DNA of 64,000 nucleotides from Desmodus rotundus (taxonomy: Eukaryota; Chordata; Mammalia; Chiroptera; Phyllostomidae), in NCBI RefSeq assembly GCF_022682495.2, contig NC_071390.1, positions 100,448,294 through 100,512,293 on the forward strand, written 5' to 3'. The position numbers and the translations under genes were made by a program. This document shows positions 12,071 to 24,500 of this stretch, piece by piece (the first letter of the stretch is position 1; the number at the start of each line of letters is the position of its first letter). The notes below the pieces were generated by a model. That model was not told the DNA's origin and did no database searches. It saw only the letters and a list, made by a program, of their open reading frames with translations.

Positions 12071-12525
12071 ATGGATATTATAGAGACAGCAAAACTTGAA
12101 GAACATATGGAAAATCAAACCGGTGACCCGGCAAATACTTACACAAGGCCTGCTGAACCTGCTGAAGAAGAAGAAAAAAATGGCAACGGTAAACCTAAGA
12201 GCTTATCCAATGGGTTGCGGAAGGGCACCAAAAAGTACCCGGACTACATCCAAATCGCCGTGCCCACTGACTCGAGGAACAGGTTCCCCCTGGAGTGGTG
12301 GAAAACGGGCATCGCTTTCGTGTACGCCCTTTTCAACCTCGTCCTGACCACCGTGATGATCACCGTTGTGCACGAGAGGGTCCCTCCCAAGGAGCTCAGC
12401 CCTCCACTCCCAGACAAGTTTTTTGATTACATTGATCGGGTGACGTGGGCATTTTCTGTATCAGAAATAAATGGGATTATATTAGTTGGATTATGGATCA
12501 CCCAGTGGCTGTTTCTGAGATACAA
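12071..12525 (+). CDS. SGMS2: SGMS2 coding exon 1 (residues 1-151 and part of 152)
   Basis: It begins at ATG 12071 in a strong context (ACAATGG) and starts MDIIETAKLEEHMENQ, colinear with the human protein. It encodes the acidic cytosolic N-terminus, the IAVP tetrapeptide at 62-65, the first membrane helix (about 79-100), the luminal D1 motif and the second helix. It ends TAC-AA followed by donor GTAAGT, leaving codon 152 (Lys) split. Confidence 0.97.
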
Positions 12526-15500
12526 GTAAGTAGGCCTAACATGTTTTGGGGGGAGTTGCCCTTAGTTTGTATTTAAGTCAGGAGATGTGTACTTGAAATT
12601 GCCTTTCTTGGTTTTATCTCGTCCATTCAGTCTTATTCAGGCATTTGATGAAGGGAAGCTATAGGAAGGTGTACCACATTGGATAAATCCAGTCGCCACT
12701 CAATAAACATTATGGGGCAACTGTGTATGAAAGTGACAATTGTATAGGAAAGAACAGAAATGCTGTGGTAGGTGATTCAGAGCTTATGAATTCAAGGTGC
12801 AGTTGTGACTTCAAGCCACTTGGCACTATGGTATTTGCGTGATAAATCAAGAGTCCTGGAGAGTAACACCGTTCACTTCATCATGCTGGTGTTATTCCAG
12901 GCCCTTGACAGGTGGGGCAAGGGGTAGGCTGGGGAGCTTGTTTCTCCATTACTCACAACGTGATGACTGTATTAGTCTCCAGACATTAGCGTGCTTTGAG
13001 GTTTGCCTTTATTCGGGAGTTCTCAATTTACATTTCTTTTCCATTTGTCTATTGGCAATCCAGTCACAAGAATCCGTTTAAGAAACTGAATTTAGAAATG
13101 GGTCCATGCGGTTTTGGTTTTAGATTTCTAAAGGAAATGTGCTGTCTGGTTTCCCCCGTGGCACCACAAAGGGGCTCTTAGTTCCCTGCTTTGCGTCTCC
13201 CTGTTTCCGAGTAGCAGGAATCAGGAGGTACTAAGCCAGGTACTTTTGCTTTGACGACACTAAAAACTAGGGCATAGCTCTGAAGTGGTAATTTTGCTTT
13301 CCTATTCCATAAAAAATAAAATCCCCTCTATTCCCCTTCTCTCTCATCCATCATTCAGATATTTGTCCTCTGTTAAGGTTCTAGTCATTAAATCACTAAA
13401 ATAGAAGTTTAATCAAATATAGATCCCAAGCTGAGGCTTTTGAAAATGTATGCTGAGTCGATACAATTCAAAAATTCAGAATTCAGTAGGATTTGAATCT
13501 TAATGCCTCAAGATCATCTTTAGAAGAGGGAATTTATGCTCTATTTTTCTTTCCATTGGTTTTTGCTGTGAGGTTAGAAGAATTCAATCTATTTATCTTT
13601 ACTGACAAGTCCCCTAAGTATTTGCCTTAAAATACCTCTCTTAGTATGTTTCCTTAATATGTGTAAGTAAAATAGCTATCAATTTTCTTTTACTTAGTGT
13701 AACTTTTTGCTGCTAAAGTTGTTGGTTATGGCATGCTTATGCTAGAAGTGAATTATATTTGTTGAACTACAGCCTTTTCCTTTTTTATGTCTGGAATTCA
13801 CACTGAACGTAGAGAGACTACTTGGGCCAAAGATGTTTGCTTTCTCCTCTAGTTTAGAGCCAAGTTTTGTTCATATATGGGTGAGAAAGAAATATTCTAG
13901 CTTCCAGCCTGAAGCCGATCTCAGTTCGTTTGGATCCTCCCCTGAGAATTGTCGACTGCCTCTTCGTCGTCACCTCAGAGTTCACCGTGTCAAAACTTGT
14001 GGTCACGTAGCTGGCCGCGTGTTTTAGTGGTCTCTCCTGTTTCGGGCACAACCCATCGTCAAAAACTTGTTGGGGAAATCACACTAATTTTGCTTTCACT
14101 TTGGAGGTAGAATTGGAGCTTATATTTTAGTAACTAGAGGAGTAATTTTCATAATCTGTTTTGAGAATTTCAGCTGAATAAGAACTCTCTCTGTCTCTCA
14201 AAAGCTCCTTCAAAGCTATTGGAAGAAGTCATTAGTAAGTGAAAAGTCAAAAGTCATTAGCTCTTTTTCTAAGTAAGGCTGCAGAGTGCATGTTGCACCT
14301 TCTTAGTTAATTTTCTATACAGCTGAACTCAAAATACTGGAGTGAATATAATTGACTCATAATAATTCCTGCCTATTACTTCACCTTGTCTAACACATGG
14401 AGCACAATCTGGAACTCTTTGGAGGCCTGGGGTTGAATCAAAAGGTGAATTGTTTTTCACTTAGCCAAACTGTGAGCTTTAGCACTGTTTTATCACCTGT
14501 TCCTCTTCAGCACTAGAAAAGGCAAAGCCTGAACAGGAAGCCTTTAAAAGAAGAGCCTTGCAATAAATACATACTTTCATCAACTAGTCAAGGTGGTGTT
14601 TCTCTCTATTTTGACCCCAGAAGCCCTGGAATATTCTTAAAATAGCTACTAGAACTGGGCATCTAAACTTGTATTTGTGCATGATTCTTTAAATTAGGAG
14701 TCCCAGAAGTTACCTGAAGTAGACCGTGATACATGTAAGACCACAGTCTTGTAGAAAAGTTAAAATATGACACATACCCCAAACTGCCTGTTTTTTCCAG
14801 AAGTCTTTGACTACTACCAGTGTTGGAAGTTTGATAGGTCTGAAAACGGGAGACCTGGAATAATAGAGCGTACATACTGGGGAAGTTACACATTGTAATT
14901 CTAGGGGCTCTCTGGATCCCACTCATCTCTCAGTCCCCAGAGCCCTAAGTCTGTAGACCACCCCGTAACCACCCAGCAGAAGAGGAGCTGTCATCTTCAA
15001 CTAGAACCGAGGACACTCGGCACCCTTGAGACCCCCGTTCAGCTACCCATGAGACAGTGGTGCAAATGGGCGAAGCCCTTCCCTTTGGAGGACAGTGCGC
15101 TTAAGGACAGCTCGGAACCACTGCCTTAGATGGGGAACATGGATGGTAGGGGACAGGGACGAATGTCAGTCAGGACAACTATCTTCACCAAAAAATAAAA
15201 AGTGAAAAAGGACTTGTTGATGGAGTGGGGTTTTGATTTAAAAAAATTTTTTTTGCCTTTCTTGTTCAAGATTGAGTAAAATCAGGGTAAAATGATCAGT
15301 TTATAACTGCACTATCAAATATTCTGAAATGTACCAGGATGCTCTGAACTTCTTCAAAATATTCTCTGAAAATCTATAGTACAGTCTTAGGCCAAATAGT
15401 TCATGCCCAGATCGTCAAAATACTTTTGGGTGGTCCCCAAATAAACCTTGCTTATTATATAACAGGTTCAATGAGTTGTCCCATCTCCCTGTGTGTCCAA

Positions 15501-18500
15501 TTATATGGCATCACCTTAGCTCATTAGTTAATTCCTCTGTGACCATGGGTTGCTTATACCTTTGAAATGTTCTCAAGGGAGGGTTTTATTAATGCTCTGA
15601 GTTGACTGGAAACGTAGAGAGGTTCATTGAATTCTCACAAAGAGTGGCTTTTTTTAGGAGAGGTGGTTTTCTAGAGCCCGCAGTCTGTTTGAACTGCCGC
15701 GTGCCCCGCGGACTCACTGCTCTTGGGCCAGCCCACCCAGACTCCTTACAACACGTGAAGCCTGCAGTGCTGCCTCTCCCCGAGCTGTGGGGACGGCCGC
15801 TCCGAAACAGGCTGCCACGCTGTGGTCTGTTAGTGCCATTCTGTGTCATTTTCTTACTCTGTTAAACACTCTTTGTATTGCATTAGCAACAGACACAACC
15901 AGTAAACTTGTTTTCCCCCATCCCTGTTGTTCCTGTAGGTCAATAGTGGGACGCAGATTCTTTTTTATCATTGGAACTTTATACCTGTATCGCTGTATTA
16001 CAATGTACGTGACGACCCTGCCTGTGCCCGGAATGCACTTCCAGTGTGCCCCAAAGGTAAGCGCCTGAGTGACCACGGAGAGGAAATCAAGAAACCATCA
16101 GTAAACACTGGCTCGCTGCTACACATTCTTCGATGCACTTCCATGCGTTCAACTGAAATCTAGCATATTTTCTGTTTCTCTTTAGATTTTGGAGGGAAGA
16201 AATAAAAGTGTATCCATAAAATGTATATCTTTGTGCATACAAATTTTATTTTCTGCTAACTGGAAGTTAGGATTGGGAATTTGGCTCTGCTGTTTCACCT
16301 TCTCTTTACTTGCTTACGCACCCATTCTACAAGCGCCACGATGTACCTACCAAGCACTGGTGACAGCAGCAACCAGCAGGTTCTTCTCCTAGAGCTTCTA
16401 TTCTATTGAGGGGTGACAAGCGATAAAGAAAGGTGTAACCTGTCACATGGTGATAAGCCAGTCTTACTGATCAGATGAACAGTGAGGCTGAGTAAGAGCG
16501 AAAGGGACTACGGGGTAGGTACTGTTTTATACAGAGGTCAGAAAGGCTTCTTTAGTAATAAAGCATTTGGGCAGAAATCAAGGTGAGGGAGTGAGCCATG
16601 TGGATGGGGTGAGAACTCCAGGCCAAGAAAGTAGCTCAGTCACGGTATGTTCAAGAGACAGCAGGGAGGCCATTGTGGCCGGTAGAATTGCGTGGGTGAG
16701 CATGGTGCAGCTATAGATCCCGTGAGACCTTGTGGCCGTTGTAAGAACTTGGACCTTGGTGGTGGCAAGTAAGGAAGAAGTGAGAAGTAGTTTGATTCCG
16801 GATGCATTTTGAAGCTAAGCCAACAGGATATGCTGATAAGTTGGGTATGGGTTTAGAGAAAGAAACCAAGGATGAGCCCAGTTTTTAGCAACTGGAAAGA
16901 CTAAGTGGCCTTTCGCTGAGACAGTGTGAGAATGGATACTGAAGCTGTCTTAAAGCAGGATTCACAGCTTTGCCAGAAGGAGTCATTTCTTGAGAGAGCT
17001 GTTCAGCATCTTGGACCCCAGCATACCCTGGTTTACAAAAAGGAAAACTTACAAATCCTGTGCTTTCTGGACGAAGGAATGAAGTCTAACATCATATTTC
17101 ACTGAACACTAAGCAGATGTCCAAAGTAGAAGGAAAAATAGAGTTGTTCTAAAGAAGTCAACAGTCTCCCTCACCAAATATAGGTGTGGTTTGGAGAAGC
17201 TGTAATTTTCCAAAGCCATCAAAGCAGAAAGTATCTGTAATTAAAACAGTGTGCATATTGAATTTAAACATTGGCTGATTTTTAGTGGAGCTAAATTAAG
17301 GCATGGGAGAAGTTCAGAAACATAATAAACACTTCTAAGGGGTTATTGCATCGTGTTAAAGGAAGAAATGGCCACAGGAAAAAAGGCAAGCCCATCCTAG
17401 TAATGGATGAGGTTTGCTGGGGTGAATTGCTATGATTATAGAAAGAAAGTATCCTCCATGGAGGAGTTGCAGTTTTCGGAAGCCACATTAGTAAAAATAC
17501 CCCTGGAAAACCCAGCTACAAATACAGTGGAAGCTCTGGGAGCATCCTTACTAATCAGCTCCCGTGTTCAGGTGTCGGGACCTCTTCCTGGAGTGTAAGC
17601 AGGCTGAAGGTGCCCGACTCGTGATTCAGTAAAACAAACGCCATCACTTTGTTGGATGGAAGCGATGTGGTGTTACAGAACAGGAGTCAGAATGGCATTC
17701 TAAATGTGGTCTGGCTGCTGGCTTTGAGTGCTCCGTAGATTTTGCGGTTACAAGGCTATTAGGGAGTCTGCCTGACTCCTTTGTTGCCAACTCTGTAGAA
17801 TGCCCTTCGTGACTATAAGCAATGACAGAACTGTGTATACAGAAACCACTCTCTATGGCTGGGTGTCAGATCTAGTCACCGATGCCTAACACAACTTGTC
17901 ACCCACCGGATGTGGTCACCACAGGAGCCATCCTCTGATAGAACCCTTGATGAAGTCCTTGGCTTTCACAGTTTCCAGCTGCCTTCCCCCTTATCCATCC
18001 TCTTGTTTCCCTTTGGTCCTCTGCTTGTGATTCACTTCCAAACCACCAGCCCAAGCTTTTGTTTGCAGTCACAAAATCTATGTTCTGAAAAGTGTGTTTA
18101 AATAAATTGCACATGAAATTACATAGCTTTTTAAACCCATTTTGCTACATATAAGAATGTTGGGCTGGCATAGATCCAGTCTCTTCCCTGAGAAAATTTC
18201 CCCTCGTAGATGTCCAAAGGACTTCTCCCCTTAATTGAAGGGGCGGTGTGGGTGGTAAGGTCTCTGGTTTGGCAATAGTCAAGTTGGACTCTCTTGCGCC
18301 CTATTTATTTTTGTGGAAAATGGCGTCTGGTGCCCTGGCTGGTGTGGCTCAGTTGGTTGGGTATCATCCCACAAACCAGAAGGTCACAGGTTCAATTCCT
18401 GGTCAGGGCAAATGCCTGGGCTGTGGGTTCGGTCCCCAGTCAGGGCGCGTGCGAGAGGCAACTGATCGGTGTTTCTCTCTCACATCAATGTTTGTCTCCC

Positions 18501-21463
18501 TTTCTTTCTCCCTCCCTTCCCCTGTCTCTGGAAGAAGAAGAATTTTAAAAAAGAAAGAAAGAGAGAGAGAAAATATGGTGTGTGGTGGTCATCGTTTGAG
18601 GAACCCTTAGGGATACTGAGTCCTTCTGCTTTGGCTGTTATGGTTGATGCTTTTTCTCTTAACTTCTACATCTCCTGATGTCTGAAAAATGAAGAAGTTA
18701 ATAGAAACTAGGGTCTTAAGTGGTGTGTGATAGGGGGTTCCAGTAAAATAGAACAGAACTAGAAAGCCATCCATTCATTCCCAACTCTTATCCCCACCCC
18801 CCACTTCCCAGTAGTTTTTCTATGCTCTTTTTATTCCATTCCCCGCCCCCAGCTGAGGCTTTATTTAGCATTTTTACTGGGCATGATTGGACGTCTCAGG
18901 GTAGCAATGACAACATTGAGGAATTAAGAACTGAGAAGACACAGCAAGAAGAGAGTCCTTCCTCTGTTCTGTAAAGGCACATTGAATCAAATGCTCTCAG
19001 ATCTGCATTCACCAGCACTGCTGAGAGAAGGGAGAAGAGAAATGTCTGGCTTATTTTAGCTCCTAGTTTTTTTATGTCTTTGGATCCCTCCAACCCCAAG
19101 TAAAGGGGCTGATGGCTTTAAGTGTTTCTGCCCCTAAAAAACTAGAGTGTTGAATTGAGATGAGTGAGTGGATAACAAAATTGTGGTTTTGAGATAAAGA
19201 CTAATGTGTCCTTTTAAACTGGGAACACGGTGGTTGGGCAGAGCATACATACCTTTACATTTGATCTCGGTGTTGACAGTCGCTTGTTCCAACTGCACGG
19301 CACATTCCTGAAGGGCTGCAGGTCATGTGATAAAGCCCATGGCCAGGTCCCGCCCTCCCATCAGGGCACATCACATCCCTCCTGTAGTTTGCAGTGCGCC
19401 TTTCTCGCGCTGCACCTGGAAGAGTCCTGCATCTCTGTCAACAGGACTCACCTTCCTCGGCTGTGGATCCTCGACCGCCTTCTAGAGCCTGTCTGTTCAA
19501 GGCAGGACCACCTATTACTTGGCGTGTTTGCTTTATGGACTATAAACTCTTGATAAAAATACACAAGTTCTCTTGGTTTTTGTCACCCGGGTTTGCCCTA
19601 AGCAAACTTTTGAAGAAGGTTGTTTCTTCAAAACCTCCTGCTTCTCCCCCTGCCCTGGAATCCTGGCTTACGTCTCCTTCTGTTGGAGACCTGCTCTCAA
19701 CTGCTGAGCAGTCATGGTGTGTTTGCTTTTTTTACAAGGGTCACCCAAATACCGGAAAGCTGCCCAGACCCATGAGGTGGTCATTATTCGGGAAAGTTTT
19801 ATATACCCCGTTGCGGATGTTTCAGGCAAGGACTCCTGCCCCAAGTCCTTATTGTACTGGATAGGGTGGAGTTCCATGTGCTTTGCAGGCTACCTTAATC
19901 TCTCCTAAACTCTCTTCCCACCCATCTGTACACATCTTACCCTCCTTCACCACCATAAATCCACCTGCACAAGACAGTACCTGTCTTTACCACTAAACAG
20001 TTTAACCAGCATCATGCTGAGCTAGCCGTGCTTCAGGGACCAGCCACCCAGAAGGATCAGCATTGAATATGAAAGGCAGCATGTGACATAGCTGCCCCTC
20101 AAGTCCCAAATGAATAGTCATTAATGGTCTTTCTATATTTCTGTTCTCCTGTGTTCTGTTACCCAACCTTATTTCTGTATCATTCTTTAATTTTCTAAGC
20201 ATAGTGAGTTTATCCTAGATTGATCTTAAATCTTCCATGTGGCCTCCCAGTGTGTCAGTATTGCAACTCTCCATGCCTACCATCTTGACCAACTCAGTCC
20301 ACTTCTCCTTCTTGTAGGCGGAAGTGTTAATGGGATATAAACTTTTGACTATTGCCTCAGACTCTTGCCCATCCCATCATTGTTTCCGGGTCATCGAGGT
20401 GGCCTCTAGCGACTTCCACATCCTTGTCTAAGGGAGCCCTGTTCTGAACCCCTGCCATTGCACACAGGTTATTTCTTTGGGAGATGTTTTTCCTGATCAG
20501 AGCTACTCATTTTTAAAGCTGCCAGTACTTTGCTAATCAGTTGTTTTCAAACCTGCTTAAAGTATTAATGTGTTGCAGCTTCCCTTTCTAACTGTGCTTG
20601 ATCAGATGTTAACACACCTACACGTACACTTCAGGCTGCCCATTTGACACAAGGTATGATATTAGCAGTGTGGTATGCAGCTGAATTAAATATTAATCAT
20701 CCGAAACCCTGACTTCCCCCTGCAAAGAAGAAAGAACGGAGCTTTGGTCTTCTTTTTTAGCACATAGCTGAGTGAGGTCATTGGTTATTAATATTTTTAA
20801 AAGCTTTGCTCAAGGACACAACATCACCAAGACATATTATTAGTAGCGTATTGAATAATTTAAAATGTGTCACTAAAACTGGCCAATAATAATGTATAAA
20901 ACCCAGTCTGAGGAACTTCCCCTGGAGTTCTTTTTGACTTTTTAAGTTAAGAAGAAAAACAAAAATCACAACCTGCTGACCTTCGTAAGTATCCCACAAA
21001 TCAGGCTGAAATATGATTTTATCAGCTTATAAATGTTCTTCCTGATCTTCTTGTGTCTTTCAGCTCAACGGAGACTCCCGGGCCAAAGTGCAGCGGATCC
21101 TGCGGTTGATTTCCGGGGGCGGATTGTCCATAACTGGATCGCATATCTTGTGTGGAGACTTTCTCTTCAGCGGGCACACGGTTGTGCTGACACTTACTTA
21201 TCTGTTCATCAAAGAATGTAAGCACTGACTCATGCCCACGGGATTGATTGCTGTCGTGGGAGGGATCCCTGGGCCCTGAAACTGACGGGACCTCTTATTC
21301 TATTGGAATTGATAGCTGAGAGGGAGAGAGAGAGGCGGGGGGAGAGAGAGGGAGAGAGGGAGGGAGGAGGGGGGAGAGTCAGAGAGAGGGAGAGAGTGTC
21401 AGAGAGTGAGAGAGAGAAGAGTGTCAGAGAGAGTGTGTCAGAGAGTGTGTCAGAGAGAGTGTC

Positions 21464-21502
<39 letters not shown>

Positions 21503-24500
21503 GAGAGAGTCAGCTTCCAATCACTTCAACTAGTCATACGTGATTTAAGCACTGAAGGCTTTAAAACGTGACCCTGGCTTCTCTCTAACATTTAGCATAC
21601 CTCCAAAATGTCTCCCTCCTTGCTTAGTAGTACTTCTCAAGGTATGAAAAGCTTTTTGACGTTGGAACCAAGAACAGTTGTGAAGTTTATTGCAAAAAGA
21701 ATCAGTGTGTGCTAAAGCCAAATGTAAATGACTTTTGAGGGAAACAACCATTGTGTATGAAGCTTCCATTCCATCATTTCAAATAATTTAGTCAGTTTTT
21801 CTCTTTTCCTTTTTAAAACATTTCCTTGCCCCAACTTATTCTAATTTCATCATTTCCAGCTGACTTCTAAGGTTTAATAGGCATCCTCACGGAACATTCT
21901 GCCAATACTGATCATTTTCTTCTTAAGAAGAGTTATGGAGGCAAGAATTTGAATTATCTTTCCTGATTTATACGCTGAATTCCCCTTATACAAAACTCTA
22001 GTGTATCTCAGCACCTGGAACAGTGTCTGGTTTATTGTGGGTTGTGTTTGGTTTTAGCTGCCTAGCAGGTCCCATTCTTGTAGATTTCTGAGGTATTGTA
22101 TATTTAGACCCATTATCTCAAACCCCTTGTGAAATTGTGATGCTTCCCCTCCATTTTTGCACAGCTGGTCTGTGATGACCTTCATCTTTACTTCCAGGAT
22201 ACCCCATGCCAGCATTTTTCAGAGGTTCATCTCAGTGTTCGGCGCTTTCTTGTATTGTAGAGGAGGTGCTTTGCCGAGACCAGCGGAAGGTGGCCTACCC
22301 CCTCTGCCCTCCTCCTTCCTCCCTCCTGTCTTGGCCAGTCATTAATCTGAACGGGTTTGGCGTCATCTGCTGGCAGTGGGGACACCAAGGTTTACCTTCC
22401 AGTGGCGGAAAAGTGAATTCTTGCCCCATAGGTTGCCTGGAGTGTTAGATTTAAGTTTTCCTTTATAGGCAGTGTGACAGAGTATTGAGATCCTCTGTAG
22501 CAGATGCAGTAAAGTCTTTTTTTTCCTCTTTGGTGAGAATTGTGTAGCTTCTGAGTTGTTTCCTTTGTAAATGCTACATATAAACTTAGAGTAGGGAGAG
22601 TAGCATGTTGAGTATGTGACTTTCATCACATTCAACTTAAAAAAATTTTTTTTTAATTATATTTTATCGATGATGCTATTACAGTTGTCCCAGTTTTTCC
22701 TTCTTTGCCACCCTCCACCCAGCCCCCACTCCCTCAGGCCATCCCCACACCATTGTCCATGGGTCAAGCATATGTGTCCTTCGGCTGCTCTAGTTCCCAT
22801 GCCGTGTTGTACATCCCCGTGACTGTTTTGTAACTATTAATTTGCACTTCTCAATTCCTTCACCCCTTTTGCCCATTCCCCGGGCCCTCCTCCCATCTGG
22901 CAGCCATCAAAACTCTCTCTGTATCTATGATTCTGTTTCTCTTCTGCTTGTTTGTTTGTTTTTCAGATTCAATTGTTGATATGTATTTGTTGCCATATAT
23001 TGTTCATATTTTTGATCTTCTTTTTAAAGAAGACCCTTTAACTTTTCATATAATGCTGGTTTGGTAGCTTTTTCTTGTCTGGGAAGCTCTTTGTTCTTCG
23101 ATTCTAAATGATAGCTTTGCTGGTAGACTAATCTTGGTTGTGGGCCCTTACTTTTCATCACTTTGAATATTTCTTGCCAACCCCTTCTAGCCTGCAAAGT
23201 TTCTTTTGAGAAATTAGCTCACCATCTTATGGGAGCTCCCTTGTAGGTAGCTAACTCCTTTTCTCTTGCTGCTTTTAAGATTCTTTGTCTTTAATGTTTG
23301 GCATTTTAATTATGATATGTCTTAGGGTGGGCTTCTTTGGGTTCATCTTGTTTGGGACTCTGCTTCCTGGACTTGTATGTCTATTTCCTTCACCAAGTTA
23401 AGGAAATTTTCTGTCATTTTTTCAAGTAGGTTTCCAATTTCTTGCTCTCTCTCTTCTCCTTCCGGCACTCCCGTGGTGCAAATGTTAATATGCTTGACGT
23501 TGTCTCAGAGGCTGCTGACAGTAACTGTCCTAATTTCTTTGGATTCTTTTTTCTTCTTATTGTTCTGATTGGTTGTTTTTTGCTTTCTTATGTTCCAAAT
23601 CTCTGATTTGATTCTCAAATTCATTCATTCGACTGTTGATTTCCCTGTAAATTGTTCTTTATTTGATTAGTATATCCTTTATTTCTGACTGGATCTTTCT
23701 TATGCAGTTAAGGTCCTCTTTAAGTTACTTGAGCATCCTTATAAACAGTGTTTTGAACTCTGCATCTGATAGATTGCTTATCTCCATTTTGTTTAGTTCT
23801 TTTTCTGGAGTTTTGTTCTGTTCTTTCATTTGGGCCATATATTTTATTTTGGTTTTTTTGGTCTCCTCATTTTTGCAACCTCCCTGTGTTTGTTTCTATG
23901 TATTAGGTAGAGCTGCTACATCTCCCAGGCTTGGTAGAGTTGCCTAATATAGTAGGTATCATGTAGGGTCCGTGGCACAGCCTCCCCTATGACCCAGGCT
24001 GTGCACACCCTTCTGTTGTAGTTAGCCTCTATTGCTTCTGGCACACCCAGGGTCAGCTACTGCCTGTGTTCTGTCCGGGGTCATACAGCATAACCTACAA
24101 AAAGGTCTGTAGATGGCTGCTACTTTTGCTGGGCTTGGAGGTGCCAGGGAAGGCCAGGCTGTGAACTGGCCCAACTTAGCAAGAGGTATGGGGCTCACTG
24201 GAGCCAGATGCTGTTTGTTTGAGAGAATTTAGGAAAATCTGAAGCATAGACCAAGATAAGCCATTCTTATGGAAAAGCCACTGGAAACAGCTTGGGTGGG
24301 CCTGAAAGTTGGGTGGGGCAGAACCTCAGGGAATCACTAGGGTGGGCCAAACAGTGTGAGGTTGATGGAGTCTCACCAACCTCAGATCTCATATCTGGGC
24401 AACCCCAGATATGGTGCCCGCCTGATGGCTCTGTGGCTCTTTGGGGGAAAGGCTCAGAAAAGGTACAGTGCCCTCTGCCAGCACTTCTATCTGGGAGGAA

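Larger units (their letters stand above)
16057..21063 (+). other. SGMS2: SGMS2 intron after coding exon 2
   Basis: This is a GT-AG intron of about 5.0 kb. It contains an ancient interspersed repeat (16385-16960) and a Ves SINE (18332-18575). The rest, including 18600-21060, shows no gene. The longer open frames near 19230-19864 have no splice support or recognisable protein. Confidence 0.85.

Noticed and set aside
18332..18420. tRNA-like A and B boxes suggesting a tRNA gene
   Set aside because: They are the tRNA-derived head of a Ves SINE. There is no cloverleaf with anticodon arm, and a SINE body and A-rich tail follow.
19230..19864. Overlapping + strand open frames of 107 and 156 codons in an SGMS2 intron
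   Set aside because: They have no start or splice context, no known domain and no periodic codon bias by eye. They sit in ordinary intron sequence.
21230..21533. Open frames rich in Ser-Leu-Asp-Thr or Arg-Glu on either strand
   Set aside because: They are translations of the GA/GTCAGA simple repeat.
23377..23947. Hydrophobic-looking + strand open frames
   Set aside because: They are antisense to HAL1/L1 ORF1-like sequence, whose AT-rich coiled-coil code reads as Phe/Leu/Ser on the other strand.
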